Shown: positions 16,098 to 23,735 of the stretch, in pieces | Layout of the letters: each line of letters starts with the position of its first letter | Numbering within the stretch: the first letter of the stretch is position 1 | Assembly: GCF_019192735.1 (NCBI RefSeq) | Contig: NZ_JAHTKP010000009.1 | Location: 62,001-126,000, forward strand | Origin: Kitasatospora aureofaciens | GTDB taxonomy: Bacteria; Actinomycetota; Actinomycetes; Streptomycetales; Streptomycetaceae | Length of the DNA: 64,000 nt | Direction of reading: 5' to 3' | Position numbers and translations under genes: made by a program | The notes under the pieces: generated by a model | What the model was told of the DNA's origin: nothing | The model's database searches: none | The model's input: only the letters and a program-made list of their open reading frames with translations

Positions 16098-16976
16098 GTG
16101 GAGAACCGTATATACGCGACGCCGGGATCCGGCACACCCGCAGGCGCCACGGTGTCCGTGGCCGTCCCGGGGCAGGAGCAGGGGCAGGGCCAGGGCACGC
16201 CGCAGGGCAAGGGCAAGGGGCGCGCCACTCCGCACGCCCCCGCCCGGACCCTGCGGGCCCGGCGGCGCCGTCCGGCGGTGCTGGCCATGTCGGTCGCGCT
16301 GATCGCCGCCGGCGGGCTGGGCGGGGCGGTCCTCTACAACAGCACCGGTCAGCGGGTCGCCGTCCTGGCGCTCGCCCGGGACGTCCCGTACGGGCAGGTG
16401 CTCACCAACGACGACCTCGTGGTGGCCCGGATCGCCGGGGACCCGGCGCTGCGCCCGGTATCGGCCCAGGACCGGGGCGGCGCGATCGGCATGCGGGCCG
16501 CCACCGACCTCAAGCGCGGCGCGATGCTGACCAAGGGCGATCTGGCCCAGACGCTGGCCGTCCAGCCGGGCCAGATCGTGGTCGGCGTGTCGGCCCGGCG
16601 CAGCCAGCTGCCCGCCACCCGGCTCCAGCCCGGGATGCAGGTCGTGCTGGTCTACACCCCGGACAACGCCCGGTCCGATTCGCTGAGCGCGACGGTCATC
16701 ACGGTCGGCCGGCCGGACACCGACGGCAGCATGGTGCTCGACGTGGCCGTCGGCACGGCGGACGGCACCCGGCTGGCGCAGTGGGTGGCCAGCGGGCGGA
16801 TCCAGGTGCTGCTGGCGCCGCGCGCCGCCGCCGGTGGCAGCGCCGCACCCTCGGCGGTCCCGTCCGGTGCTCCTTCTGCCGCGCCGAGCGGCGCGGCCGG
16901 GGCGAGCGGTGCCCCCGCCGCCGGGGCCGGCCCGACCGCCGGGGCGAGTCCGACCGCAGGGGCGGGTGGGGCCTGA
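16098..16976 (+). CDS. SAF-domain pilus assembly protein (CpaB/RcpC-like)
   Basis: 292 residues. A basic, Gln/Gly-rich N-terminus (residues 1-55) is followed by one transmembrane segment (about 56-77, AVLAMSVALIAAGGLGGAVLYN). Next comes a SAF domain: LARDVPYGQVLTNDDLVVARI and DLKRGAMLTKGDLAQTLAVQPGQIVVGVSA. It continues with the CpaB-type LPATRLQPGMQVVLVYTPDN segment. The C-terminus is Ala/Gly/Pro/Ser-rich. CpaB proteins sit in the cell envelope and help form the Flp pilus channel. The start is GTG 16098. The stop overlaps the next ATG by 1 bp (TGATG). Confidence 0.88.
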   Translation: MENRIYATPGSGTPAGATVSVAVPGQEQGQGQGTPQGKGKGRATPHAPARTLRARRRRPAVLAMSVALIAAGGLGGAVLYNSTGQRVAVLALARDVPYGQVLTNDDLVVARIAGDPALRPVSAQDRGGAIGMRAATDLKRGAMLTKGDLAQTLAVQPGQIVVGVSARRSQLPATRLQPGMQVVLVYTPDNARSDSLSATVITVGRPDTDGSMVLDVAVGTADGTRLAQWVASGRIQVLLAPRAAAGGSAAPSAVPSGAPSAAPSGAAGASGAPAAGAGPTAGASPTAGAGGA

Positions 16977-18298
16977 TGGCGGTGATCGCGGTGGTCGGCG
17001 GCCCGGGCGCACCCGGCGCGACCACGACCGCGCTCGCGCTGCTGCTGGCCTGGCCGCTGCCGGCCGGGCGCCGGATCGTCCTGGTCGAGGCCGACCCGGA
17101 CGGCGGCGCCGTGCTCGCGGGAGCCCTGGAGGGCCGCGTCGAGGCGGTGTACGGGCTGCGCAACCTGGCCGTCGCCGACCGGCGTGGCCTGCTTGCCCAG
17201 ACGCTCTGGGAGCAGCTGATCGACCTCTCGCCCGACGGCACCGCCGAACGGCTGCTGCTGCCCGGGCTGACCGACCCCACCCAGGCCCCCGGCCTCGCCT
17301 ACACCTGGGAGCCGCTCGCCGAGGTGCTGCACGGGCTCGAACAGCAGGGCTACGACGTCATCGTGGACCTCGGCCGCTCCGGCGCCACCGGCCCGAGCGC
17401 CGTGCTGGCCCGGCGGGCGGACGTGGTCGCGGCGACGGTGCGGACCACGCTGCGCGGGCTGAGCTCGGCCCGGCCCCGGCTGTCCGCGCTCGCCGAGGAC
17501 CTGGCGACGGCCGGCACCGGGGCGGACGCGCTCGGGCTGCTGCTGGTCGGTGAGGGGCCGTACTCGGGGGCGGAGGTGTCGCGCGAGTTCGGCCTGCCGG
17601 TGCTCGGGCTGCTGCCGCACGCCGTGCGTACCGCGCGGGTGCTGTCCGACGGCGGGGACATCACCGACCGGCGGTTCATCCGCTCGGAGTTGATGCGGAC
17701 GGCGCGGTCGGCGGCGGACGAGGTGCAGCTGGCGGTGCGCCGGCGTCGGCAGCGGCTGGCGCCCGGGCAGATCGCGGCGCCGGTGCGGTCGTCCGGGCCG
17801 TCGCCCGTTCCGTCGCCCCTGCCGTCGTCCGTGCCGTCACCGATACCGGCCCCGGTGCCGCCGTCCATGACCACGCCGATGCCGATGGCGGTGCCGATGG
17901 CAGCCCAGATGGCAGCCCAGATGGCAGCCCAGATGGCAGCGCCGATGGCTTCGCCGTCCGGGCCCGAGGGCGAACCGCTGTCGTACACACCGCCGCAGCC
18001 GGTTCCGCCGGTGATCGTCACCGGTCCGGTGGCGCCGCTCGCCGGGCTGGCGCCGCAGCCGGCCGCGCCCGCGCCGTTCCCGGCACACGTGCACCCGCAG
18101 CAGCCCGTTCAGGGGCCGTACGTCCAGGAGCAGTACCCGCAACAGGCCCAGTACCCGCAACAGGCCCACTACGCGCAACAGGCCCAGTACGCGCAACAGG
18201 CCCAGTACGGGCAACAGCCCCCGGTCGAACCGCACCAGCAGGAGCACCCGGTGAACGGACGGCCCCACGGCCCCGGGGAGGTGCTCCGTGCGCGGTAG
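16976..18298 (+). CDS. TadZ/CpaE-like MinD-family protein with degenerate P-loop
   Basis: 440 residues. The N-terminal MAVIAVVGGPGAPGATTTALALLLAW is a deviant Walker A that lacks the signature lysines of ParA/MinD (KGGxGKT); the later strand IVLVEADPDGG fits switch/Walker motifs. The fold continues to about residue 265. The rest is low complexity: Pro/Val stretches, three AAQM units (about 303-315) and five QQAQY-type units (about 384-415). TadZ/CpaE proteins position the Tad machine at the membrane, and weak or absent ATPase activity is known in the family. It begins 1 bp inside the CpaB gene and overlaps cpaF by 11 bp. Confidence 0.82.
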   Translation: MAVIAVVGGPGAPGATTTALALLLAWPLPAGRRIVLVEADPDGGAVLAGALEGRVEAVYGLRNLAVADRRGLLAQTLWEQLIDLSPDGTAERLLLPGLTDPTQAPGLAYTWEPLAEVLHGLEQQGYDVIVDLGRSGATGPSAVLARRADVVAATVRTTLRGLSSARPRLSALAEDLATAGTGADALGLLLVGEGPYSGAEVSREFGLPVLGLLPHAVRTARVLSDGGDITDRRFIRSELMRTARSAADEVQLAVRRRRQRLAPGQIAAPVRSSGPSPVPSPLPSSVPSPIPAPVPPSMTTPMPMAVPMAAQMAAQMAAQMAAPMASPSGPEGEPLSYTPPQPVPPVIVTGPVAPLAGLAPQPAAPAPFPAHVHPQQPVQGPYVQEQYPQQAQYPQQAHYAQQAQYAQQAQYGQQPPVEPHQQEHPVNGRPHGPGEVLRAR

Positions 18299-19907
18299 CC
18301 CCCTGCACCAGCGCCCGTCCGCGGACCCGGCCGCGGTCCCGTGGTCGGCGCCGCTGCCCCAGCCGGGCCCGGTCCGCCCGCAGGCCGTCCAGCCCGGCAG
18401 CCCGCAGGCACCGGCGTACGCCGCACCCGCCGGCGCGCCCGCCACCACGCCCGCCGCCGCCACGCCCACCGCGGTCCCGTCCCACCTGCCCTCGCTCGAC
18501 CTGCGCGGCGCCGCCACCCGGCCGGCCGTCGACCCGCAGGTGGCCCGCGAGCTCAAGCGCCAGGTCGCGGCCGAACTGCACCAGCAGATCACCCGGTTGA
18601 CCGCCGGCTCCGGCGCCGAGCCGGACCGCGCCACCCGCCGCCAGCGCGGCCGGGCGCTGATCGAGGAGGCCGTCGCCCGCTGGTCCGACGCCTACGCGCA
18701 GACCCACGGCATCCCGCCCACCCGGGAGCAGGACCGCGCGCTCGCCGAGGCCGTCTTCGACCTGCTGTTCCGCGCCGGGCGGCTCCAGCCCTACCTGGAC
18801 GACCCGGAGATCGAGAACATCCTGATCAACGGCTGCGACGACGTCTGGGTCTCCCGGGTGCACCAACCGCTGCGCCAGGTCCCGCCGGTGGCCGACACCG
18901 ACGCCGAACTCGTCGAATTGCTCCAGGACTTGGCCCGCCAGCACGGGGGCGGCGAGCGCAGCCTCTCCACCGCCAGCCCGACCCTCGCCCTGCGCCTGGA
19001 GGGCGGCATGCGCCTCCAGGCGCTCACCGAGGTGACGCCCCGCCCGTACGTCGCGATCCGGCGCCACCGGGTGGCCTCCGCGACGCTTCCCGAGATGGTC
19101 CAACTCGGCACCCTGGACTCAACCTTGGCCGCCTTCCTGGCCGCCGCGATCCGGGCCAGGAAGAACGTGATGATCACCGGCACGCAGGGTGTCGGCAAGA
19201 CCAGCCTGCTGCGCGCGATGGCCGCCGAGATCCCGCCGGACGAGCGGATCGGCACCCTGGAGTCGGAGTTCGAGCTCTGGCTGCACACTCTCGGCCACCT
19301 GCGCCAGGTCGTCCCGATGGAGGCCCGCGAGGGCAACGGCGAGCGCGTCGAGGGCCGCCTGGCCGGGGAGTTGACGATCGGCGACCTCATCCCGGCCGCG
19401 CTGCGGATGACGCTCTCGCGGATCATCGTCGGCGAGGTCCGCTCCGGCGAGGTGGTCCCGATGCTGCGCGTCATGACCAACGGCGAGGGCGGCTCGATGT
19501 GCACGCTGCACGCCCGCGGCCCGCACATGGTGGTCGACCGCATCGCCGAACTCTGCCTGGAGTACGGCTCGCACATGACCGACGCCCTCGCCTACCGGCT
19601 CACCGCCAACGCCCTGGACCTGATCGTGCACGTCGCCATGGTCGACGAGACGGCCGTCGGCGGGCGCCGGCACCGCTTCGTCTCCCACGTCCTGGAGGTC
19701 ACCGGTCTCGGCGAGAGCGGACGGCCCGCGCTGAACACCGTGTTCGGCCCGCGCCCGGAGCTCGGCGAGCCGCGGGCCGTCCCGCACACCCCGCCGCAGT
19801 GCCTGGACGACCTGCGCCGGGCCGGCTTCGACGCCTCGCTGCTCGGCTCCCGGTACGGGAGTTGGGCCGCGCCGCTCCAGCTGCGGATCGGCGGTGGCGC
19901 CCGATGA
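18288..19907 (+). CDS. cpaF: CpaF/TadA secretion ATPase
   Basis: 539 residues. The N-terminal 90 residues are Pro/Ala-rich. The T2SE ATPase domain has QPYLDDPEIENILINGCDDVWV and the Walker A GTQGVGKTS (about residue 297). It continues with the Asp-box DERIGTLESEFEL, the Walker-B/His-box region RIIVGEVRSGEVVPMLRVMTNGEGG and SMCTLHARGP. It is the hexameric cytoplasmic motor for Tad/Flp pilus assembly. GTG 18288 lies inside the end of the TadZ-like gene, with GGGGAGG just upstream. The stop overlaps tadB by 4 bp. Confidence 0.95.
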   Translation: MRGSPLHQRPSADPAAVPWSAPLPQPGPVRPQAVQPGSPQAPAYAAPAGAPATTPAAATPTAVPSHLPSLDLRGAATRPAVDPQVARELKRQVAAELHQQITRLTAGSGAEPDRATRRQRGRALIEEAVARWSDAYAQTHGIPPTREQDRALAEAVFDLLFRAGRLQPYLDDPEIENILINGCDDVWVSRVHQPLRQVPPVADTDAELVELLQDLARQHGGGERSLSTASPTLALRLEGGMRLQALTEVTPRPYVAIRRHRVASATLPEMVQLGTLDSTLAAFLAAAIRARKNVMITGTQGVGKTSLLRAMAAEIPPDERIGTLESEFELWLHTLGHLRQVVPMEAREGNGERVEGRLAGELTIGDLIPAALRMTLSRIIVGEVRSGEVVPMLRVMTNGEGGSMCTLHARGPHMVVDRIAELCLEYGSHMTDALAYRLTANALDLIVHVAMVDETAVGGRRHRFVSHVLEVTGLGESGRPALNTVFGPRPELGEPRAVPHTPPQCLDDLRRAGFDASLLGSRYGSWAAPLQLRIGGGAR

Positions 19908-20872
19908 TGCTGCTCTTCGTGCTGTGCGGGCTGCTGGTCGCGGCCGGGCTGGTCGCGCTGGTGGCCTGGGCGCGCGGCAGCGATCCGGCGGAGGAGGACG
20001 GCGAGGGGCGGGAGAACCCGCTGGCCGGCCGCGCCCACGTGTTCTGGTACGGCGCACCCGGCACCGCGCCGGCCCGGATGGTCCGGCTGCGCCGGATCCA
20101 GCTGCCGCTCGCCCTCGCCGGCGCGCTGCTCGCCTGGCTGTTCACCGGTATCCCGCTGACCGCCCTGCTGGTGCCGCTGGCCGTGTTCGGCCTGCCCTGG
20201 CTGTTCGACACCACCCGCTCGGACACCCACCGGATCGAACGCCTGGAGGCGCTCTCCGAGTGGACCCAGCGCATCGCCGACGTGCTGCTGCTCGGCGTCG
20301 GCCTCAACCAGGCCATCGTCACCAGCCGCCGCACCGCCCCCGCTGCCCTGGAGGAGGAGATCGGCGAGCTGGCCGCCCGGCTGCAGGCCCGCTGGCGGCC
20401 CGAGGAGGCGCTGCGCGCCTTCGCCGACAGCCTCGCCGACGCCACCGCCGACAAGGTGCTCGCCGCGCTCGTCCTGCGGGCCGGCGACAGCGGCCCCGGC
20501 CTGGCCCGCGCGCTCGCCGACATGGCCGACTCGGTGCGCGAGGAGGTCCGCCAGCGCCGCGCCATCGAGGCCGACCGGGCCAAGCACCGCACCACCATCC
20601 GCTGGCTGGTCGGCATCATCACGCTGGTCATCACGGTCGGCGCGTTCAACACCGACTACACCCGCCCCTACAGCACGCTGGTCGGGCAGATCGTGCTCGC
20701 CGTCGTGGCCGCGCTGTTCGTGGCGATCATCGCCTGGATGCGCGCGCTCGCCGCCCACCCGCCGGTGCCCCGGTTGCTGGTGGCCGACCGGCGCAGCCGC
20801 ACCGGCCGCGGCCGGCTCGCCCGCGACGAGGCCGCCGAGGAACCGTCCGACCTGCTGCGGGAGGCCCGATGA
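19904..20872 (+). CDS. tadB: TadB-like type II secretion F domain protein
   Basis: 322 residues. Hydrophobic segments occur at about residues 3-24, 65-100, 235-256 and 268-290. The T2SSF domain lies between, with RIERLEALSEWTQRIADVLLLGVGLNQAIVTSRRTAP and ALVLRAGDSGPGLARALADMADSVREEVRQRRAIEADR, the standard TadB wording. It forms the inner-membrane platform with TadC on which CpaF acts. ATG 19904 overlaps the cpaF stop (ATGA), and its own stop overlaps tadC in the same way. Confidence 0.92.
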   Translation: MMLLFVLCGLLVAAGLVALVAWARGSDPAEEDGEGRENPLAGRAHVFWYGAPGTAPARMVRLRRIQLPLALAGALLAWLFTGIPLTALLVPLAVFGLPWLFDTTRSDTHRIERLEALSEWTQRIADVLLLGVGLNQAIVTSRRTAPAALEEEIGELAARLQARWRPEEALRAFADSLADATADKVLAALVLRAGDSGPGLARALADMADSVREEVRQRRAIEADRAKHRTTIRWLVGIITLVITVGAFNTDYTRPYSTLVGQIVLAVVAALFVAIIAWMRALAAHPPVPRLLVADRRSRTGRGRLARDEAAEEPSDLLREAR

Positions 20873-21747
20873 TCTCCCCATGGTCCGTCCTGGCCGGCGC
20901 CGTCGCGGCCGGCGGCCTAGCCCTGCTGATCGCCGAACTGCGGCCCGCGCCACCGGACTTGCGCCAGGCCCTGGACCGGCTGCACCGCACCCCGGTCGAC
21001 CGGCCCGACGATCCGGACGAGCGCCCGCGCTGGTACGACCGGATCGGCGAGCGCTCCGTCACCCTGCGCGGCATCCGCGTCCCGCATCGCGAACTCGCCC
21101 TGATCGGCCGCACCTCGGCCCGCTTCATGGTGCACAAACTGCTGTTCGCCGTGATCGGCCTGATGCTGCCCGCCTATCTCGCAGCGATGGCCGCCCTCAT
21201 GGACATCGGTCTGCCCTTCGCCCTGCCGCTGGTCGCCGGGCCGCTGCTGGCCGCGTTGCTCTGGTTCGTCCCGGACGCCATCGTCAGCGGCGAGGCCAAG
21301 GAGGCGCGCACCGAGTACCTGCACGGCATCGCCGCCTACCTGGAACTCGTCGCGCTCGAACGGGCCGCCGACTGCGGGCCCGCCGAGGCGCTGCGCCGGG
21401 CCGCCTCGGTCGGGCGCGGCACGGTGTTCCTGCGGATCCGCGACGCCCTCGACCGGGCCGCCACCGACCGGCTGCCGCCCTGGGCCGGACTGGACGCGCT
21501 GGCCGCCGAACTCGGCCTCACCCCGCTCCAGGACGTCGCCGACATCATGCGGCTGTCCGGGACCGACGGCGCGGCCGTGTACGACACCCTGCGCGCCCGC
21601 GCCAAGGGCCTGCGGGGCGAACTGCTCGCCGAGGACCTGGCCCGGGCCAACGCCGACAGCGAGCGGATGGTCGCGCCCGGGTCCGCGCTGACCCTGCTGA
21701 TGACCGTGCTGATCGTCTTTCCCGCGCTCCACCAGATGCTCGCCTGA
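20869..21747 (+). CDS. tadC: TadC-like type II secretion F domain protein
   Basis: 292 residues. There is an N-terminal membrane segment, a paired segment at about residues 92-130 (LLFAVIGLMLPAYLAAMAALMDI, then LVAGPLLAALLWFVPDAIV) and a C-terminal one (ALTLLMTVLIVFPALHQML). The T2SSF core includes YLELVALERAADCGPAEALRRAASVG and ELGLTPLQDVADIMRLSGTDGAAVYDTLRARA. It is the second platform protein of the Tad-like apparatus. It is coupled to tadB by a 4-bp overlap; 54 bp then separate it from the pilin gene. Confidence 0.92.
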   Translation: MISPWSVLAGAVAAGGLALLIAELRPAPPDLRQALDRLHRTPVDRPDDPDERPRWYDRIGERSVTLRGIRVPHRELALIGRTSARFMVHKLLFAVIGLMLPAYLAAMAALMDIGLPFALPLVAGPLLAALLWFVPDAIVSGEAKEARTEYLHGIAAYLELVALERAADCGPAEALRRAASVGRGTVFLRIRDALDRAATDRLPPWAGLDALAAELGLTPLQDVADIMRLSGTDGAAVYDTLRARAKGLRGELLAEDLARANADSERMVAPGSALTLLMTVLIVFPALHQMLA

Positions 21748-21801
21748 CGCCCGTCTGCCGGGCAGAGCGCCTGTCACCACACCTCACCCCCGGAGAACCC
21801 G

Positions 21802-22143
21802 ATGACCGTACGACGGACCGTACGACGGCCCGCACCACTGACCGCACCACTGACCGCACCGCTGGCCCTACGAGCCAAATACCTGGCGGGGCTGTGGCTG
21901 AGGCCGGTGCTCCTGCCGGTCCAGTTCGCCCTGCTGCTCCTCACCTTCCGGCTCGGCCGGCTGCGCGCCGCCCGGGCCCGCGGCGACCGCGGCGCCATCA
22001 GCATCGAACTCGCCCTGGCCATCATCGCGTTGGTGGTCGTCGCGGGTGCGGTCGCGGCCTCGCTGGTGGTCCTGCAGAAGAAGGTCTCGACCAAGGTCGA
22101 GGAGGACCCGAAGTACCCGGGCGGCGGTGCGGCGACCCCGTGA
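21802..22143 (+). CDS. Flp-type (class IVb) prepilin-like protein
   Basis: 113 residues. A long basic/hydrophobic leader (residues 1-62) ends in RGDRG, then AISIELALAIIALVVVAGAVAASLVV. With cleavage after this Gly, the mature protein would have Glu at position +5, the hallmark of type IV prepilins. The mature part is only about 50 residues, typical of Flp pilins. The leader contains its own hydrophobic stretch (LLPVQFALLLLTF), which is unusual. Prepilin peptidase is not encoded in the window. ATG 21802 follows CCGGAGAACCCG. GTGA overlap with the next gene. Confidence 0.8.
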   Translation: MTVRRTVRRPAPLTAPLTAPLALRAKYLAGLWLRPVLLPVQFALLLLTFRLGRLRAARARGDRGAISIELALAIIALVVVAGAVAASLVVLQKKVSTKVEEDPKYPGGGAATP

Positions 22144-22553
22144 GGCACCGCGCCCGCCGCCGTGGCGACAGGGGAGCGATGAGCCTGAGCCTGGCCATCG
22201 TCTTCCCGGTCGTCCTACTGCTCCTGCTGCTGGTCGTCCAGGCCTCGCTCTGGTGGTACGCGCGCCAGGTCGCGCTCACCGCCGCCCGCGAGGGCGTCGA
22301 GGCGGGCCGGACGCAGGGGAGCGCGAGCGACGCCATGAAGGACGGCGCGGCGCAGCGGCAGGCCGAGGACTTCCTGCACCGGCAGGGCAGCGGCTCGTAC
22401 CAGGTGAGCACGGCCGGCAGCACGCCGGAACTGGTGCGGGTCACCGTCCAGTTGACCCCGACGCTGCTGATCCCGGGCCTGACGGCGCCGAAGATCACGC
22501 AGTTCGCCGAGGCGCCGCGCGAGCGCTTCGTCTCGCCGGTGGCGGCGCCGTGA
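22140..22553 (+). CDS. TadE-like pseudopilin
   Basis: 137 residues. RRRGDRGAMSLSLAIVFPVVLLLLLLVVQASLWWYARQVALTAAREGVEAGR is the TadE pattern: a Gly followed by one hydrophobic helix, then an amphipathic helix with ARxxA-AREG. The +5 Glu is replaced by Ser, so processing by a prepilin peptidase is less certain than for its neighbour. The outer domain (about 60-137) is short. GTG 22140 overlaps the pilin stop, and its stop overlaps the next GTG (GTGA both times). Confidence 0.82.
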   Translation: MRHRARRRGDRGAMSLSLAIVFPVVLLLLLLVVQASLWWYARQVALTAAREGVEAGRTQGSASDAMKDGAAQRQAEDFLHRQGSGSYQVSTAGSTPELVRVTVQLTPTLLIPGLTAPKITQFAEAPRERFVSPVAAP

Positions 22554-23092
22554 GGGGGCGGAAGGGGCTTGCGCGACGGAACGGGCTTTCGCCACGGAAC
22601 GGGCTTGCGCTGCGCGGCGGGCTTTCGCGACGGAACGGGCTATCGCCGCGGAACGGGCTGGCGTCCCGGTGGCGTTCGGACGGCGGCGGGGTGGCCGTGG
22701 AGGCGGCGATCGTCGCCCCGTACGTCGTCGGGCTGGTGCTGATCGCCATCGCCGCCGGGCGGCTGCAGACCACCTCCGGCACGGTCGAGGCGGCGGCCCG
22801 CTCCGCCGCCCGGACGGCCTCGCTGGCGCGCAGCTTCGACGGGATGGAGGAGCCGGCGCGGACGACGGTCGAGCAGGAGCTGAAGCAGCAGGGCGTGTCC
22901 TGCCAGGACCTGAACGTGGCGGTCACCCTGGGCGAACTGAAACTGCCGGGCGGCGCGGTCGCGACCGTCAAGGTCCGGGTGGTGTGCAAGGTCGGGCTGG
23001 GCGACCTGCTCGGCTGGCTGTCGGGGGTGCCCGTGACGAAGACCCTGGCCGGCGAGTTCACCTCGGTGGTGGACCGTTACCGGGGCGCATGA
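22550..23092 (+). CDS. TadE-like pseudopilin with RNGLSP-type repeat leader
   Basis: 180 residues. After six 6-residue units (RKGLAR, RNGLSP, RNGLAL, RGGLSR, RNGLSP, RNGLAS) the helix GGGVAVEAAIVAPYVVGLVLIAIAAGRLQ carries a Glu five residues after a Gly, as in TadE/pilin precursors. It continues with TSGTVEAAARSAARTASLA and an outer domain with two cysteines (SCQDLNVAV, RVVCKVG). The repeat leader is encoded by six 18-bp units at 22559-22666. If translation really starts at GTG 22550, the leader is very basic and cytoplasmic. The stop overlaps an ATG (ATGA). Confidence 0.8.
   Translation: MRGRKGLARRNGLSPRNGLALRGGLSRRNGLSPRNGLASRWRSDGGGVAVEAAIVAPYVVGLVLIAIAAGRLQTTSGTVEAAARSAARTASLARSFDGMEEPARTTVEQELKQQGVSCQDLNVAVTLGELKLPGGAVATVKVRVVCKVGLGDLLGWLSGVPVTKTLAGEFTSVVDRYRGA
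22559..22666 (+). repeat. 18-bp tandem repeat, six units, in the TadE-like gene
   Basis: Units of the form CGGAACGGGCTTTCGCCA are repeated six times in frame, encoding RNGLSP-like hexapeptides. Units 2, 3, 5 and 6 share CGGAACGGGCT; units 1 and 4 are the most diverged. Confidence 0.9.
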
Positions 23093-23280
23093 CGGATACC
23101 GGGGCACGTGACGGAACTGGACGGCGGGCGGGCCGGATCGGGGGATTGGGGACGGCCCGCGCGGGGGAGACGCAAGCGGAGAGCGCTCGGGTGATGACGG
23201 TACGGGGCCGAGCGGTGCCGCTCGGTGGGGGCCGGGGGCTCCGGGAGTCGGACGAGGTGCGGTTGTGCGAGGGGGTGTGA
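23089..23280 (+). CDS. Possible 63-residue bridge ORF in the Tad operon
   Basis: Its ATG (23089-23091) overlaps the stop of the TadE-like gene as ATGA, and its TGA (23278-23280) overlaps the GTG of the next gene as GTGA. These are the overlaps that join the rest of this operon. The product is Arg/Gly-rich (MTDTGARDGTGRRAGRIGG...) with no recognisable domain or membrane segment. By my hand count 51 of 63 third codon positions are G or C, which is lower than in the neighbours. It may be a real small protein, a coupling device that brings ribosomes to the next start, or chance. Confidence 0.4.
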   Translation: MTDTGARDGTGRRAGRIGGLGTARAGETQAESARVMTVRGRAVPLGGGRGLRESDEVRLCEGV

Positions 23281-23735
23281 AGGTGCGTACACGTGCGGGG
23301 AGTTGGCGGTTCCGATCGCGCCGGTCGGATCGCGGTGCGATCTCCCTCTTCGTGGCGATCTGCGCGGTCTACCTCGTGTTCGTGATCGCCATCGTCGTCG
23401 ACGTCGGTGGCCGGCTGCGGGTCGCCGAACGGACCGACGCCTACGCCCAGGAGGCCGCCCGGGTTGGCGGACAGCAGCTCGACCAGGCGGCCGTCCTCCA
23501 GGGGAAGGGCGTCAAGGTCAAGCAAAAGTACGTCGAGCAGGCCGCGAACGCCTACCTCGGGCTGTACGGCCTCAAGGCCGCTCAGGTCGACTTCTCCGCG
23601 GACGGCACGGTCGTCACCGTCACGGTGGAGAGCGACTTCCGGCCCGTCCTGCTGGGCAGGTTCGGCGAGCGGAAGGTATTGGGCAAGGGCAGTGCCACCC
23701 TCGTCCACGGAGTCGAGAAAGCGGAGACCGACTGA
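23277..23735 (+). CDS. TadE/TadG-like pilus-associated protein
   Basis: 152 residues. RRSDRGAISLFVAICAVYLVFVIAIVVDVGGRLRVAERTDAYAQEAARVGGQQL is the TadE/G-like opening: a Gly before a long helix and the VDVGGRLRxAERxDAxAQEAARVGGQ block found in these families. The outer part (about 75-152) is mixed alpha/beta. The start is GTG 23277 rather than the ATG at 23265, because GTG overlaps the upstream stop by 4 bp. The stop overlaps the next ATG by 1 bp (TGATG). Confidence 0.82.
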   Translation: MKVRTRAGSWRFRSRRSDRGAISLFVAICAVYLVFVIAIVVDVGGRLRVAERTDAYAQEAARVGGQQLDQAAVLQGKGVKVKQKYVEQAANAYLGLYGLKAAQVDFSADGTVVTVTVESDFRPVLLGRFGERKVLGKGSATLVHGVEKAETD

